From positions 57,214,406-57,278,405 of the forward strand of contig OW121743.1 of the NCBI GenBank assembly GCA_933228675.1: 64,000 nt of DNA, in the 5' to 3' direction. The stretch comes from Stomorhina lunata. Its lineage: Eukaryota; Arthropoda; Insecta; Diptera; Rhiniidae. The notes below the pieces were generated by a model. It made no database searches. It had not been told where the DNA came from and saw only the letters and a list, made by a program, of their open reading frames with translations. The position numbers were made by a program, and so were the translations under genes. Positions 13,406 through 25,889 of this stretch are shown here, piece by piece. How positions within the stretch are numbered: the stretch's first letter is position 1; each line of letters opens with the position of its first letter.

Positions 13406-14305
13406 TTTTTTTCTTTATTAGGTACTTTTGTCTGAGGATTCCCATTAGATTTTTATGTCCATGGCTGGGATGTTCGAGTGAACTTACTTTTCAATCCTTA
13501 CTTTTGCCTTGATTCCTTTTTTGTAAAATTTCCCTTTTTTGATTTTAAAACTTTAAAAAAGCTTCTTGTCACAACTACTTAGTTCATTTGACTCAACTAA
13601 ATAATTCGAATCTTAATATTACTATTTTATATACAATTTTCATTTTTTTAATTTTTTATTGCAGACATTTCACTTAAGCCTTTAAATTTAATTTTATGTT
13701 AACTAATTACCAAATATATATACGAGTAATATATACAAATAAAGCCTGAAATAATGAAAATAAAATTCAATTTTCCAAAGAGGAGATGCTTTAAAAAAAA
13801 TTGCACATAAAATTACCGTCAAACCTTAATTCGACATAAAAATGTTAATAATGCTCATCATTGGCATCAGCAAACATAACATCATTATGATCATTTAAAG
13901 CATCATTATGATCATTATTCATTGTATTACGAAAGGTTTAAGTTTTCGTATTTCGTACAAAACTGGCAGAAAAACCCAAACGACATGTCAAAAGAGTTAC
14001 AAAAAATGCCGAAAAAAGTAAAAGATGTCTCGGATGTTTAAATTTTTTGAAGCAGAATAAAATCTTTATTTCAAGAATTTATGATAATTATATTGACTTA
14101 ATAAGCTTAATTTTATTTTAGTAGTTTTTTTCTGGAAATTAAAGAAAAAAGACTAAAATAAATTAGAAAACTATCTTAAAGCCTTAAAGTTAAATTGTCA
14201 TTGCATGTGCATTACAAAGAACAAAAAAATCAAGCTACGGAAATATGTAATTTGTAGGTAGAAGCAAATGTTGCACTGTGGGGTAAGTTGTCTTATTATT
14301 TCCAA
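13406..14305. other. Gene-free spacer
   Basis: AT-rich non-coding sequence with short local duplications, such as repeated CATCATTATGATCATT words near 13,880-13,920. No gene supported. Confidence 0.5.
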
Positions 14306-15650
14306 AAGAAAATTTCTAAAGAAGACAATTTTCTATAGAAAAAAATCACCAGAAGACAATTTTCTATAGAAAAATGTCTCCAGAAGACAATTTTCTATAG
14401 AAAAATGTCTCCAGAAGACAATTTTCTATAGAAAAATGTCTCCAGAAGACAATTTTCTATAGAAAAATGTCTCCAGAAGACAATTTTCTATAGAAAAATG
14501 TCTCCAGAAGACAATTTTCTATAGAAAAATGTCTCCAGAAGACAATTTTCTATAGAAAAATGTCTCCAGAAGACAATTTTCTATAGAAAAATGTCTCCAG
14601 AAGACAATTTTCTATAGAAAAATGTCTCCAGAAGACAATTTTCTATAGAAAAATGTCTCCAGAAGACAATTTTCTACAGAAAAATGTCTCCAGAAGACAA
14701 TTTTCTATAGAAAAATGTCTCCAGAAGACAATTTTCTATAGAAAAATGTCTCCAGAAGACAATTTTCTATAGAAAAATGTCTCCAGAAGACAATTTTCTA
14801 TAGAAAAATGTCTCCAGAAGACAATTTTCTATAGAAAAATGTCTCCAGAAGACAATTTTCTATAGAAAAATGTCTCCAGAAGACAATTTTCTATAGAAAA
14901 ATGTCTCCAGAAGACAATTTTCTATAGAAAAATGTCTCCAGAAGACAATTTTCTATAGAAAAATGTCTCCAGAAGACAATTTTCTATAGAAAAATGTCTC
15001 CAGAAGACAATTTTCTATAGAAAAATGTCTCCAGAAGACAATTTTCTATAGAAAAATGTCTCCAGAAGACAATTTTCTATAGAAAAATGTCTCCAGAAGA
15101 CAATTTTCTATAGAAAAATGTCTCCAGAAGACAATTTTCTATAGAAAAATGTCTCCAGAAGACAATTTTCTATAGAAAAATGTCTCCAGAAGACAATTTT
15201 CTATAGAAAAATGTCTCCAGAAGACAATTTTCTATAGAAAAATGTCTCCAGAAGACAATTTTCTATAGAAAAATGTCTCCAGAATACAATTTTCTATAGA
15301 AAGATGTCTCCAGAAGACAATTTCCTATGGAAAAATGTCTCCAGGAGACACTTTTCTATAGAAAAATGTCTCTAGAAGACAATTTTCTATAGAAAAATGT
15401 CTCTAGAAGACACTTTTCTATAGAAAAATGTCTCTAGAAGACATTTTTCTATAGAAAAATGTCTCTAGAAGACACTTTTCTATAGAAAAATGTCTCTAGA
15501 AGACATTTTTCTATAGAAAAATGTCTCTAGAAGACACTTTTCTATAGAAAAATGTCTCTAGAAGACAATTTTCTATAGAAAAATGTCTCTAGAAGACACT
15601 TTTCTATAGAAAAATATCTCTAGATGACACTTTTCTGTAGATGACTCCCT
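14306..15650. repeat. 31-bp satellite, family B, ~43 copies, very homogeneous
   Basis: The unit is TTTTCTATAGAAAA followed by ATGTCTCCAGAAGACAA, 31 bp. From about 14,350 to 15,280 nearly every unit is identical. From about 15,340 to the end the units switch to a variant with TCTCTAGAAGACAC, which resembles family A. The shared palindrome and equal period show that A and B are homologous. Confidence 0.95.
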
Positions 15651-16718
15651 AGAAATTTAATAGAAAAAAATAAATTTTATCCCACTGTGCCTACATTAAA
15701 AAGACACAAATACCAAAAATGATAATCTTTCATTCTTATGAACAAAAAGCAAGAAAAAACTAAACAAAATAACATAAATGCGTTTAGCTCTTGCCTCTAC
15801 GTCGAGACATTGGACCGAGACATGGAGTATTTTTTATATCATGTTTATCATGATTTAAAAATTTTTGTTATTTTTCTTAACATTTTCTTCTAACTTTTTG
15901 TTGTTGATGTGAACATGTTGACTTTTCTTTAGACGCATGTTTGTTTAATGTATTTTCAGTAGATTTTCTTACATTTTCTTTACATAATATGTTTGTTGTT
16001 GTCGCTGTTGTAGTTGTTTGGTAAAAACCGGAGACACATTTGTAGCTCCAAAAGTTAATGATGATGTTTATCTTTGTTAAGTAGTATTTTTATTATTTGT
16101 ATTTTTCTAAGGATTAGATCCGTATAAATGCATATCTTTAAAGTACTTATGTAAATCTCTCTATATCATATTCACTATTTCTGACTTTTTACGATCTCGC
16201 TTGTGTCTGTTTGTTAAGAAGTTTGTTAGAAATGATTGTTAAGGAACCTATAAATAGTATAATAACATCGTTATTATGTTAATTTTTCTAAGGTATTTAC
16301 GAAATACTCGAGAAGAAAAATTGTTTACGTAAATAGCATTAAACTATTGGCATTTATTTAATAAAAAATGGCTAAAATAAAACTGAAAAATTTTAAAATC
16401 TTTAAATTTGAAAAATGAAAATGACTACTTTTCCAATAGCTTTTTTTTAACTAATTTTTAACAGTTACATAAAAGCTTGGAATTGAAAAGTATTACTAAC
16501 CATCAAAAATCAGCTAATAAATGTATAGTAATAGACGAAACCTAACAATTTAAATTATAGTAAAAGTTTAATTAACTGCATTAACGGGTTTCTAGTTAGA
16601 AATGATTAGAAAATGAAAAATAACCATAACTAAAATATTTATGAAAGTAAAACATAATCAATTATCTTCTAAAAGCAAAAAATATTAATAATGAAAACGA
16701 AAGTATTACAAAAAGACA
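15651..16718. other. Gene-free spacer
   Basis: Mostly AT-rich sequence with a TTGTTGTCGCTGTTGTAG trinucleotide stretch near 15,993. No supported gene. Confidence 0.5.
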
Positions 16719-18245
16719 TTTTTTCTCAAGAATGTACATTTTCTATACAAAAATTTTATGTCGAAAATTTTCTATACAAAAATTTTATATCGAAAATTTT
16801 CTGTACAAAAATTTTATATCGAAAATTTTTATAGAAAAATTTTATATCGAAAATTTTTATACAAAAATTTTATATCGAAAATTTTTATAGAAAAATTTTG
16901 TATCGAAAATTTTCTATAGAAAAATTTAATATCGAAAATTTTCTATAAAAAAATTTTTTATCGAAAATTTTCTATCGTAAATTTTCTATACAAAAATTTT
17001 ATATCCAAAATTTTCTATAGCAAAATTTTATATCAAAAATTTCCTATAGAAAAATTTTATATCAAAAATTTTCTATAGAAAAATTTTATATCAAAAATTT
17101 TCTATAGAAAAATTTTACATCGAAAATTTTCGAGAGAAAAATTTTATATCGAAATTTTATATAGAAAAATTTTATATCGAAATAATTCTATAGAAAAATT
17201 TTATATCGAAAATTTTCTATAGAAAAATTTTATATCAAAAATTTTCTATAGAAAAATTTAATAACGAAAATTTTCTATAGAAAAACTTTATATCGAAAAT
17301 TTTCTATAGAAAAATTTTATATCGAAAATTTTCTATAGAAAAATTTTATATCGAAAATTTTCTATAGAAAAATTTTATATCGAAAATTTTCTATAAAAAC
17401 ATTTTTTATCGAAAAGTTTCTATCGAAAATTTTCTATACAAAAATTTTATATCCAAAATTTTCTATAGCAAAATTTTATATCAAAAATTTCCTATAGAAA
17501 AATTTTATTTCAAAAATTTTCAATAGAAAAATTTTATATCAAAAATTTTCTATAGAAAAATTTTACATCGAAAATTTTCTAGAAAAAAATTTTATATCGA
17601 AATTTTATATAGAAAAATTTTATATCGAAATTATTCTATAGAAAAATTTTATATCGAAAATATTATATAGAAAAATTTTATATCGAAAATTTTTATAGAA
17701 AAATTTTATATCGAAAATCTTTATAGAAAAATTTTATATCGAAAATTTTCTATAGAAAAATTTTATATCGAAAATTTTCTGTAGAAAAATTTTATATCGA
17801 AAATTTTCTATAGAAAAATTTTATATCGAAAATTTTCTATCGAAAAATTTTATATCGAAAATTTTCTATCGAAAATTTTCTATACAAAAATTTTATATCC
17901 AAAATTTTCTATAGCAAAATTTTATATCGAAAATTTAATATAGAAAAATTTTATATTGAAAATTTTCTATAGAAAAATTTGATATCGAAAATTTTCTATG
18001 GAAAAATTTTATATCGAAAATTTTCTATAGAAAAATTTTATATCAAAAATTTTCTATAGAAAAATTTTATATCAAAAATTTTCTATAGAAAAATTTTATA
18101 TCGAAAATTTTCTATAGAAAAATTTTATATCGAAAATTTTCTATAGAAAAATTTTATATCAAAAATTTTCTATAAAAAAATTTTATATCGAAAATTTTTT
18201 ATAGAAAAATTTTATAACGAAAATTTTCTATTGAAAAATTTAATA
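16719..18245 (+). repeat. 29-bp satellite, family C (forward orientation), ~52 copies
   Basis: The unit is about 29 bp: a TTTTCTATAGAAAA palindrome alternating with a TTTTATATCGAAAA half. The second half is not palindromic and gives the array a direction, called forward here. Variants include CTATACA for CTATAGA and ATATCAA for ATATCGA. Homogeneity is patchy. Confidence 0.93.
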
Positions 18246-19449
18246 TATAAAATATTAAAAAATGCTGCATAATTTAAGGATTGATCAAAAAGTGTTTAAT
18301 ACAAAAATGAACTAAGTTTTCTTTAGTACAAGGTATTCAATTTGTTTGCAAAATATATACAGTATAACTTTAGGCTAAAAACTAATACTATTTATCATAT
18401 ATTTAGTCTGAATTTATATTGTATAAATTTAATATATTTAAGTTTTTTACTTAAAAACAAGATTTCCAATAACGAAATACTAACGAAAGTGTTGACATAG
18501 ATTTAAAATGTTATAAAACTGATTGATTTCTTTTAGTGAAAAATAAAAAAGTTTCAAAAAATTTTATTCATATGTTAAAAATTTTAAATTTATTTTCATT
18601 TCTGCATAAAAAACCCTCCAGAATCTATCGTATTATAGCCGTTGGTCATTCCAAATTAGAAAGTATGTATTACTATGAAAAAACTGAACATCTATTTTAA
18701 AAATGTTGTTGCATTTCGTTTTCAATTTGTTAGAAATTTGCTATTTTTTCCGGCTGACAAAGGTTTTGAAAAAAAAGTTTAGTTTTAAAACATTTTAAAT
18801 TTGAAAAGAAAAAACCTAAAAACTGGGGCAATTTGTCATTTACATACGTTGTAAAGTAGAGGAGAAGAATATGTGGAATTTTTGTTACACATGATATTAA
18901 ATTTAATTTGTGTTTTATGTTAAACTAATTTGTTAAGCAAATTTTGTAATCTAATTTAAATAAAGAGCATTTTTTGTGTTTTTAGAAAATTTGTTTAAAC
19001 TAAATAAATTAAGAAGCGAAAAAATGACATATACATAACAATAAAGTATTAAAATTTTAAAATAACAAACCGTCATAGAACAATGGCTTGATGTGAGGAG
19101 ATTTTTTGGGTCAATGGAACAATCTGCAAACGTGACTCCTAGCTCTGGCCTAAGGCAATGTTGAACTATTTTGGTTTTTGCTATGTTATAAATGCTTTAA
19201 GCTTTTTGTTTCATTTTAGTTGCATGATTTCAGGCTTAGGATTTTAATATTGGTGTTGCCTACTTTTGGGCTAACCACAAATATTTACATGACTGTTTTT
19301 TGACATTTACACCGTGTTTATAGCATAAAAAACCTAATTTGAAACAAGAAAAACACAGAAATTGTAGTTCAAGCCATTTGAACTTAAAGCTACAGAAAGC
19401 TTTTTGTCTTAAGGAAAAAAGAACACTTTAAACTTACATTGCCTTACCG
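18246..19449. other. Gene-free spacer
   Basis: No supported gene. The words GCCTACTTTTGGGCTAACC (about 19,258) and related ones elsewhere in the window belong to a recurring spacer motif described in the findings. Confidence 0.5.
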
Positions 19450-19530
19450 ATAATTTTCTCAAGGAGAACTATTCTATAGAAAACTTTCTCCAGAAGAAAC
19501 TTTTCTATAAAAAATTTTCTCAAAAAATAA
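19450..19530. repeat. Short family-A satellite island, 2-3 units
   Basis: A few 31-bp family-A units (CTATAGAAAACTTTCTCC, AGAAGAAACTTTTCTATA) stand alone about 450 bases ahead of the main array at 19,985. The ribozyme-bearing element lies between them. Confidence 0.75.
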
Positions 19531-19556
19531 CAAAATAGTCGGGATGTAAATATTAT

Positions 19557-19728
19557 TCAAAAAGAAGTGTATTTGCATTTGATCCCAAATCTGTTACATT
19601 TATTTATTAATGTAACAGACCAATTTATTGATAAAAAGCCAAAAAATGTTTGCGGAGAAACCAAATTCCTCGACGCGTTTCGACGGTTGGTTAAGCCATC
19701 TCTTCAGGAGGATTATCCCCAATTTAGA
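19557..19728 (-). mobile_element. 172-bp dispersed element carrying a hammerhead-ribozyme motif, copy 1
   Basis: This segment matches 46,888-47,061 at roughly 93% by eye, and similarity stops sharply on both sides. Read on the minus strand, the 5' end is the hammerhead motif. Then come CTCCGCAAACA and a perfect hairpin whose arms (plus strand 19,591-19,600 and 19,609-19,618; CTGTTACATT / AATGTAACAG) flank an 8-base loop. The 3' end is near TTCTTTTTGAA. No protein is encoded; a 67-codon frame across it is incidental. Penelope-like elements and non-autonomous retrozymes are the known families with this combination of small size and minimal type I hammerheads. Assignment to either is inference. 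No clear target-site duplication is visible for this copy. Confidence 0.75.
19661..19727 (-). ncRNA. Candidate type I hammerhead ribozyme, intact core
   Basis: Read on the minus strand: CTAAAT and TCCTC (stem I 5' side, separated by a 9-base bulge), core CTGAAGA (19,707-19,701; fits CUGANGA), stem II GATGG / CCGTC closing the loop CTTAACCAA, core GAAA (19,681-19,678), then CGCG forming a loopless stem III with A15.1-U16.1, then the GUC cleavage triplet (19,674-19,672). Cleavage is predicted between 19,672 and 19,671. The 3' side GAGGA plus ATTTGG pairs back with TCCTC and CTAAAT. All conserved core residues are present. The very short stem III is typical of hammerheads of Penelope-like elements and retrozymes, which often act as dimers. 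Activity is inferred, not shown. Confidence 0.75.
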
Positions 19729-19984
19729 CAGATCGAAAACCTCGCATTATTACTAAATTTACAAACATAACTATTAAGATGTTCATAAACCAAAAGTAAA
19801 AGCGTAGATTATCAACTGAACAAAAACAAACATTTCTCAGTTTTCATCTACCTTCACTTCCCACATTCTTGCTGTAGCCGTTGGCTACTATTTGCAGAAT
19901 GCTGTGAAGAAGGGGGGGGGGGGGGTAAGATGTTTTAAAATAAACAAGTTTATTTTAAAAATAAGCTGAATGCATGCAGTTTTA
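19729..19984. other. Spacer with a 14-base poly-G run
   Basis: Unique DNA between the ribozyme element and the next satellite. A run of 14 G lies at 19,912-19,925, unusual for such AT-rich sequence. No gene. Confidence 0.6.
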
Positions 19985-20860
19985 TCAAAAAATAACAAAA
20001 ATTTTCTCTAGAAGAAACTTTTCTATAGAAAACTTTCTCTAGAAGAAACTTTTCTATAGAAAACTTTCCCTAGAAGAAACTTTTCTATAGAAAACTTTCC
20101 CTAGAATAAACTCTCTATAGAAAACATTCCCTAGAAGAAACTTTTCTATAGAAAACTTTCCCTAGAAAAAACTTTTCTATAGAAAACTTTCCCTAGAAGA
20201 AACTTTTCTATAGAAAACTTTCCCTAGAAAAAACTTTTCTATAGAAAACTTTCCCTAGAAGAAACTTTTCTATAGAAAACTTTCCCTAGAAGAAACTTTT
20301 CTATAGAAAACTTTCCCTAGAAGAAACTTTTCTATACAAAACTTTCCCTAGAAGAAACTTTTCTATAGAAAACTTTCCCTAGAAGAAACTTTTCTATAGA
20401 AAACTTTCCCTAGAAGAAACTTTTCTATAGAAAACTTTCCCTAGAAGAAACTTTTCTATAGAAAACTTTCTCTAGAAGAAACTTTTCTATAGAAAACTTT
20501 CTCTAGAAGAAACTTTTCTATAGAAAACTTTCTCTAGGAGAAACTTTTCTATAGAAAACTTTCTCTAGAAGAAACTTTTTTATAGAAAACTTTCTCTAGA
20601 AGAAACTTTTCTATAGAAAACTTTATCTAGAAGAAACTTTTCTATAGAAAACTTTCTCTAGAAGAAACTTTTCTATAGAAAACTTTCTCTAGAAGAAACT
20701 TTTCTATAGAAATCTTTCTCTAGAAGAAACTTTTCTATAGAAAACTTTATCTAGAAGAAACTTTTCTATAGAAAACTTTCTCTAGAAGAAACCTTTCTAT
20801 AGAAAACTTTCTCCAAGAGACACTTTTCTATATAAACACTTTCAAAGAAAGACTTTTCTA
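19985..20860. repeat. 31-bp satellite, family A (CCCTAG and TCTCTAG subfamilies), ~28 copies
   Basis: Units join TTTTCTATAGAAAA with CTTTCCCTAGAAGAAAC in the first half (to about 20,460) and CTTTCTCTAGAAGAAAC in the second half. The block change of a single position shows local homogenisation. The edge at 20,810-20,890 is degenerate. Confidence 0.93.
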
Positions 20861-21889
20861 TATACAACTTTATCATGCACGTACTTTTGTATGGAAAATT
20901 TTCTCAGGGGAAATCTTTTTCATTATTATGTTTAATGAAATATTTATAAAAACCTTTTTTTTATATAATTTTTAATGCCATTAATTTGTTCACATTTTTA
21001 TTGTCTACTTTTAGGCAGACCATAAATATTTTCTTTCATGTTTTTGCTCATAAAATTTCCAAAAATGGCTTAAAAATAATGCAATTTTGTGCAATTTAGC
21101 CTACAAAAAAATAAGTATTCAAACCTCCAAATAAAAACCCTTTAAATGTTCATTATAGTTTTTCTTTCATTATCCCACAAATGTATACAACACTTTTTGC
21201 CATAAACAATGCAGTAAATTTAAATTTTAAGACCCTAAAATAATGACCAAATTATACGCATTGCCGTAAACATGATTTGCTTCAAAAAAGTGGAATAAAA
21301 CTATTTATTCCTCTTAAAATTAAATGCATATATTTTTTTGTTAAAAGACAATAAATGATGTTGCAAAACTGATGCAATTGGTGTATTTTGAAAGCCTAAA
21401 AAAATCACAAATTTTTCGAAAACATTTAAATTAAATGCAGTAAAATAAAAATGCAAAATACTATTTAATTTATAGACCTTTTGAAAGAAAAAACATAAAA
21501 AACACAGGCATGGAACGAAACATTCGAAACGAAACAAACTTTTTAAAACTGGACAGAGGGAAAATTCATGCCGTTTGCGTTCAAAAAGTTTTGAATAACA
21601 AATGAGTTTGAGGAGTTTTAAGTTTTTCGAAATACAACATGAACATCAAGCACAGCATCAGGAAACAAAAAGGAAAGAAATTTCTACGTGTTTAAACTTT
21701 CAAAAAATACCAAAAATTCATGGATTTGATGCTCAAGAAAAAAATAACTAAGATATTTACTGGTGTTCTTATATGAGCCATGTTTGAAGACTTCCTCAAA
21801 GTTTCCTTTAACAATTTGATGGTATTAAAAAATCAAATAAGAAAGTTAAGCAGGTCAAGTCGATCATAAAGATATCCTATAGGAGTGAG
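20861..21889. other. Gene-free spacer
   Basis: No supported gene. GTCTACTTTTAGGCAGACC lies at about 21,004, a copy of the recurring spacer motif. A 78-codon minus-strand frame at 21,301-21,537 is Phe/Asn/Lys-rich low complexity and is not called. Confidence 0.5.
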
Positions 21890-24835
21890 TAAAATTTTTT
21901 CAAAATATTTCCCAAAAATTTTCTATAAAATAAAATTTTACAATGAAAATTTTCTATAAAAAATTTTATATTAAAAATTTTTTAAAGAAATTTTTTAAAA
22001 TGGAAATTTTATATAGAATAATTTTATATCGAAAACTTTCTATAGGATAGTTGTATACCGAAAATTTACTATAAAAAATTTCTGTATCAAAATTTTATAA
22101 CGAAATTTTTTATATAGAAAAATTTTATATCGAAAAATTTTGTAAAGACAAATTTTATATCGAAAAAAAATTTGTATCAAAAATTTTTTTTATAAAAAAA
22201 TTTTATATCGAAAATTTTCAATAAAAAAAATTCTGAACCAACATTTTTAACAAAAATTTTATAACGAAAAATTTTATATAGAAAAATTTTATATCAAAAT
22301 TTTTTACAGAAAAATTTTATATCAAAAAATTTTGTATAAAAAAATTTTCTATCGAAAATTTTCTATAGAAAATTATCTTTTAAAAAATTTTCTATAGAAA
22401 AATTAATAAAGTTTTACGTAAAAATTTTCTATAGAAATATTTGATATACAAAATTTTATATAGAAAAATTTTATATTGAAAATTTCCTATTGAAAAATTT
22501 TATATTGTAAATTTTCTATAAAACCTTTTATAGAAAAATTTTTTTATAGAAAAATTTTATATCGAAATTTTTTTATAGAAAAATTTTATATCGAAAACTT
22601 TCTATAGAAAAGATTAATATCGAAATTTTCTTAGAAAAATTTTATATCGAAAATTTTTTGTAGAAAAATTTTATATCGAAAACTTTCTTAGAAAAATTTT
22701 ATATCGAAAATTTTCTGTAGAAAAATTTTTTATCAAAATTTTTTTTTTTAGAAAAATTTTCTATTGAAAATTTTCTATAGAAAAATTTTATATTCAAAAT
22801 TTTCTATAGAAAAATTTTATATCCAAAATTTTCGATAGAAAAATTTTATATCCAAAATTTTCTATACAAAAAATTTATACGAAAATTTTCTACAGAAAAC
22901 ATTTAAATCGAAAATTTTTTATAATAAAATTTTTTATAATAAAATTTTTTATCGAAAATTTTCTATAGTAAAATTTTATATCGAAAATTTTCTATGGAAA
23001 AATTTTATATCGAAAATTTTCTATAGAAAATTTTCTAGATAAAAAAAATTTAAAACGAATATTTTTAAAAGAAAAAATTTAAAAAGAAAATTTTCTATAG
23101 AAAAATTTTTTATAGAAAAACTTTTTTATAGAAAAATTTTATATCGAAAATTTTCTATAGAAAAATTTTATATCTAAAATTTTCTATAGAAAAATTTTAT
23201 ATCGAAAATTTTCTATGGAAAAATTGTATATCCAAAATTTTCTATAGAAAATTTTCTACATAAAAATTTTATATCGAAAATTTTCTATAGAAAAATTTTT
23301 TATCGAAAATTTCCTGTACAAAAATTTACATCAAAAATTTTCTATAGAAAAATTTCATATCGAAAATTATCAACAGAAAAATTTTATATCAAAAATTTTC
23401 TATTAAAAAATTTTATTTGGAAAATTTTTTATATAAAAATGTTATAAGTAAAATTTTCTATAGAAAAATTTGACATCAAAAATTTTATATTAAAAAATGT
23501 TTATAGAAAAATTTTACATCAAAAATTTTTCTTAGAAAAATTTTATATCGAAAATTTTTTATAGAGAAATTTGGTATGGCAAATTTTCTATAGAAAAATT
23601 TATATCGAGAAATATTTATAGAAAAATTTATATAGAAAATATTTTATAAAAAAATTTATACAGAAAATATTTTATAGAAAAATTTTAAAATGAAAATTTT
23701 TTATAGACAAATTTTAAAATGAAAATTTTTGATAGAAAATTTTAAAACGAAAATTTTCTATAGAAAAATTTTATAACGAAAATTTTGAACAGAAGAATTT
23801 TATATCAAAAATTTTCAATAGAAAAATTTTGTATCGAAATTTTTTTTAAGAAAATTTTATATCGAAAATTTTCTATATAAAAATTTTATATCGAAAATTT
23901 TCTATATAAAAATTATTTATCGAAAATTTCCTGTACAAAAATTTACATCAAAAATTTTCTATATAAAAATTATATATCGAAAATATCTATAGAAAAATTT
24001 TAGATCGAAAATTTTCTATAGAAAAATTTTATATCGAAAATTTTCTATAGAAAAATTTTATATCGAAAAATTTTATGTCGAAAATTTTCTTAACCAACCA
24101 TCGAAAAATTTTATATCGAAAATTTTCTATAGAAAAATGTTATATCGAAAATTTTCTATAGAAAAATTTTATATCGAAAATTTTCTATAGAAAAATTTTA
24201 TATCGAAAATTTTCTATAGAAAAATTTTATATCGAAAATTTTCTATAGAAAAGTTTTATATCGAAAATTTTCTATAGAAAAATTTTATATCGAAAATTTT
24301 CTATAGAAAAATTTTATATCGAAAATTTTCTATAGAAAAATTTTATATCGAAAATTTTCTATAGAAAAATTTTATATCGAAAATTTTCTATAGAAAAATT
24401 TTATATCGAAAATTTTCTATAGAAAAATTTTATATCGAAAATTTTCTATAGAAAAATTTTGTATCGAAAATTTTCTATAGAAAAATTTTATATCGAAAAT
24501 TTTCTATAGAAACATTTTATATCGAAAATTTTCTATAGAAAAATTTTATATCGAAAATTTTCTATAGAAAAATTTTATATCGAAAATTTTCTATAGAAAA
24601 ATTTTATATCGAAAATTTTCTATAGAAAAATTTTATATCGAAAATTTTCTATAGAAAAATTGTATATAGAAAATTTTCTATATAAAAATTTTATATCGAA
24701 AATTTTCTATAGAAAAATTTTTTATTGAAAATTTTCTATAGAAAAATTTTATATCAATAATTTTCTATAGAAAAATTTTATATCGAAAATTTTCTGTAGA
24801 AAAATTTTGTATCGAAAATTTTCTATAGAAAAATT
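21890..24835 (+). repeat. 29-bp satellite, family C (forward), ~100 copies
   Basis: Alternating TTTTCTATAGAAAA and TTTTATATCGAAAA halves, 29-bp period. From 21,890 to about 23,950 the units are very degenerate with indels. From about 24,110 to 24,660 they are almost identical. That gradient points to recent expansion of the right-hand part. Confidence 0.93.
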
Positions 24836-25889
24836 TGAAATATTCATATGTGGTTCCATTGTTTAAACATCCAACCTCTGATGGTGTAGGGTATAACTAC
24901 TAAAACTTGCCTCTTGTTTTCATTCCTTTGTGTGGCAAGTTCCCATTTAAGATTCTAAAAGATTTTTTAGTTTTTTCTTTTTGTAACTCTTAGGTTTTAG
25001 TGCAGTTTTCATTTCTCTGTGGAGTGTAGCCAAGAGTATTCATTACAACGTGATAATACTGACAATCTTAATCTTTAAAACATTAAATATATACGACTAA
25101 AGTAGACTTTTCATTTCATTTATAAATATAAAAGTAAGTTTGTAGAATTCTTAACTCTTGCATTATTTATGATTTCTGGGTTGGTTCTTGTCTTTTTTCT
25201 TTATATTTTTTTATTTTTCCTGCAACATTTAGTTGTGTAAAATTGTGCTTAATATAATTGCAATTCTTTTAGTTTTTTATATCTGAAACTGTTGCAAGTT
25301 GCGGGCATCTACTGAGTGTGTTGCCAGAATCGGTAACATGATATTCGACTACTTAAAATGGTATTTACACGCTTCAGTTTCTTTATGTTACACATTTTCT
25401 TAACCTTATTAAGTATTTAACAAAAGCAACAACAATTGCAACTATTGCAACAGCAGCAGCAACATTAAATATTTACAAAAGTCACTTTATATAAACCAAT
25501 TGTTTAAGATGATTATAGAGAAATATATATAAAAAGAAAACGATAAAAACAAGAAACAAAGAAATATTAACAAAAATGTCTTTTAAAATGAAATCAACAA
25601 CATTTGCCGCTTCTTGCCCGAGGGCCAAACGCATTGAAGTGTGTGAAACAATTTAAGATTACCCGGAATAAGTGATCAATTAAAAAGTTTGTGGCCAATT
25701 GCAGAGGATTTTAAAAGATATTTCATTACAAAAAATGGAAAAAAAAATTAAGAAGAAAAGTTTATCTGAAGTGAAATTATTAAATATTATAAAAGTATTG
25801 CCTATTTTTAGGCAATTTTGGGAAGGTGCACTAATTTCATATTTTAGGAATCTTTGACTGAAAAACATTCTGAGAAAGTAATTTTTCTT
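24836..25889. other. Gene-free spacer with CAA/CAG run
   Basis: A trinucleotide stretch (AAGCAACAACAATTGCAAC, CAACAGCAGCAGCAACA) lies at about 25,426-25,466. The 85-codon minus-strand frame at 25,680-25,937 runs into the satellite and is not called. No gene supported. Confidence 0.5.

Noticed and set aside
12255..15650. CRISPR-like array
   Set aside because: Units are continuous tandem repeats with no unique spacers, in a eukaryotic context without cas genes.
19567..19770. A 67-codon frame overlapping the ribozyme element
   Set aside because: The second copy of the element has an indel in this frame, and the conserved signal is RNA structure on the other strand.
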